Origin: Solirubrobacterales bacterium
GTDB lineage: Bacteria > Actinomycetota > Thermoleophilia > Solirubrobacterales > Solirubrobacteraceae
Direction of reading: 5' to 3'
Assembly: GCA_947474595.1 (NCBI GenBank)
Contig: CANJIV010000008.1
Coordinates: forward strand, 22,363 to 86,362
Length of the DNA: 64,000 nucleotides
Under the pieces are notes generated by a model. It was given only the letters and a program-made list of their open reading frames with translations. It was not told the DNA's origin and did not search any database. Position 1 is the stretch's first letter, and every line of letters starts with the position of its first letter. The translations under genes and the position numbers were made by a program. Of this stretch, positions 63,387 through 64,000 are shown one piece after another.

Positions 63387-64000
63387 TTAAAAAGCCCGAA
63401 TCGGCCTCAAATATGCGTTCTGAGTCTTAGTTAACCACGTAGGCCCGGTATAGCCTTGCCAATCGGTTACGGTTAGGGCGGTAGTCGTATCAGCACAACA
63501 AACGGCGAACCCACTGTTCTGCGACGACGACCAGTATTCACCACCCGACCCCACCACCTGCCCAACAGAAAAGCCCGGGAACTCATCTAACGACGGCAAG
63601 AACCAGTCTTTGTAACTGTTGCCTGCGTAAGCCGCGGCGGCCGAGGCAGCCGTATTAGATCCACAGCCACCAGCATTGATGGCAGCCGTGTTGGCATATC
63701 CACTACCGCCGTTCAGTGAGGTTGTTATGGAATTGGTGTTGTTACACCAAATCAACTGAGGATCAGGGCTAGAGCCTGGATACCAGCCAGCTGGAGCAAC
63801 TTCGAGGTTATGGCAGTTTGAGCCACACGGGGCGCCTGTCTCAGTAAAGGCCGTCGGCGAGGCATAGAACACGGTGCCACCGCCAGGGCCCTTGGCGCCA
63901 ACTGGAGCAACAAAGTTTGCCGTGATAGATCTCGCCTGGCTCATTGTCACGACACAGGTATTAGAGGTAGACGCTGCGCAGGCGCCACTGGGCGAGCTCC
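63387..64000 (-). CDS. C-terminal part of a large surface protein with InlB-like repeat and Lcl/DUF1566-like domain (runs off the window)
   Basis: The frame is open to the window edge; about 204 codons are visible and no true start is required at the internal ATG. The first residues, SSPSGACAASTSNTC then VVTMSQARSITANF, match the end of a divergent InlB B-repeat. Next comes a domain with GPGGGTVFYASPTAF, KDWFLPSLDEF, GGEYWSSSQNSG and YLRPIRAF at the C-terminus, the pattern of Lcl/DUF1566-type lectin-like domains. Cysteines in CGSNCHN, WCNN, GGCGS and CCAD suggest disulfides outside the cell. Base composition is less GC-rich than the housekeeping part. It is probably an adhesin-like protein carried by the putative island. 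Confidence 0.8.
   Translation of the reverse strand, partial: SSPSGACAASTSNTCVVTMSQARSITANFVAPVGAKGPGGGTVFYASPTAFTETGAPCGSNCHNLEVAPAGWYPGSSPDPQLIWCNNTNSITTSLNGGSGYANTAAINAGGCGSNTAASAAAAYAGNSYKDWFLPSLDEFPGFSVGQVVGSGGEYWSSSQNSGFAVCCADTTTALTVTDWQGYTGPTWLTKTQNAYLRPIRAF

Noticed and set aside
63129..64000. Second copy of the tRNA-Ala 3' end (attachment site duplicate)
   Set aside because: No repeat of GGTTCGATCCCGAC seen in the remaining 870 bases; it would have to lie beyond the window.
1..64000. CRISPR arrays, insertion sequences, rRNA genes, toxin-antitoxin or defence systems
   Set aside because: No regularly spaced repeats, transposase genes with flanking inverted repeats, rRNA-like stretches or defence domains were recognised on either strand.

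Overview
The window is a gene-dense, moderately GC-rich bacterial chromosome segment. Several features point to Actinomycetota: a DivIVA-type coiled-coil protein, an LAXTG-type sorting signal, a HadA/HadB-like pair of MaoC dehydratases, a proteasome-free Rex/redox operon, and many start codons that appear to be leaderless. The gene neighbourhoods (tsaE-tsaB-rimI-tsaD; rpsA-coaE-...-uvrB; leuS-comEA-comEC-holA next to rpsT; DUF2520-panC-panB) would fit a deep-branching class such as Thermoleophilia. That class-level placement is inference; only the phylum is reasonably supported. About 65 protein genes, one tRNA and one integrase remnant are seen. Nearly all of the window is housekeeping.

Layout. 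1-2457: edge of an APC permease gene and a K+-independent H+-pumping pyrophosphatase. 2657-8217 (minus): one long operon running from a cell-wall-anchored LAXTG protein through t6A tRNA modification (tsaE, tsaB, rimI, tsaD) into a redox block (glutaredoxin-like, rex, GCS2 ligase) and a DUF1844-like protein. 8301-13329: flippase, dodecin, family-4 uracil-DNA glycosylase and pantothenate synthesis. 13434-24169 (minus): hexapeptide transferase, uvrA, then the rpsA-coaE-lytic transglycosylase-(degenerate HATPase + GNAT)-uvrB-DivIVA operon, which ends at a strong bidirectional terminator that also bounds a possible small RNA. 24237-33385: flavin reductase, pyrF, polA, a TIGR01777 epimerase, two orphan amino-acid-type binding lipoproteins and a small lipoprotein. 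33221-40612 (minus): hisIE and a complete trp operon (E-G-D-C-F-B-A) with a small membrane protein at its end. 40800-46113: phytoene/squalene synthase, an ArsA-like ATPase with an altered P-loop, era-ybeY-phoH-yqeY and an SDR. 46110-54363 (minus): prmA-dnaJ-hrcA, HadB/HadA-like dehydratases, SDR, lepA and murJ. 54415-61199: rpsT facing holA-comEC-comEA-leuS. 61265-62958: epoxide-hydrolase-like enzyme and a coiled-coil protein.

The right end differs. A tRNA-Ala(GGC) gene is followed by AT-richer DNA holding the decayed C-terminus of a tyrosine integrase (in-frame stop, catalytic Tyr replaced by His). Next comes the C-terminus of a large surface protein with an InlB-like repeat. This looks like the border of an old genomic island.

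No CRISPR array, insertion sequence or wholly new multi-gene system was found. The most unusual observations are the dead-kinase/acetyltransferase fusion, the ATPase with Arg in its P-loop, coaE lacking any standard start codon, the recurrent leaderless -10 boxes and the island border.
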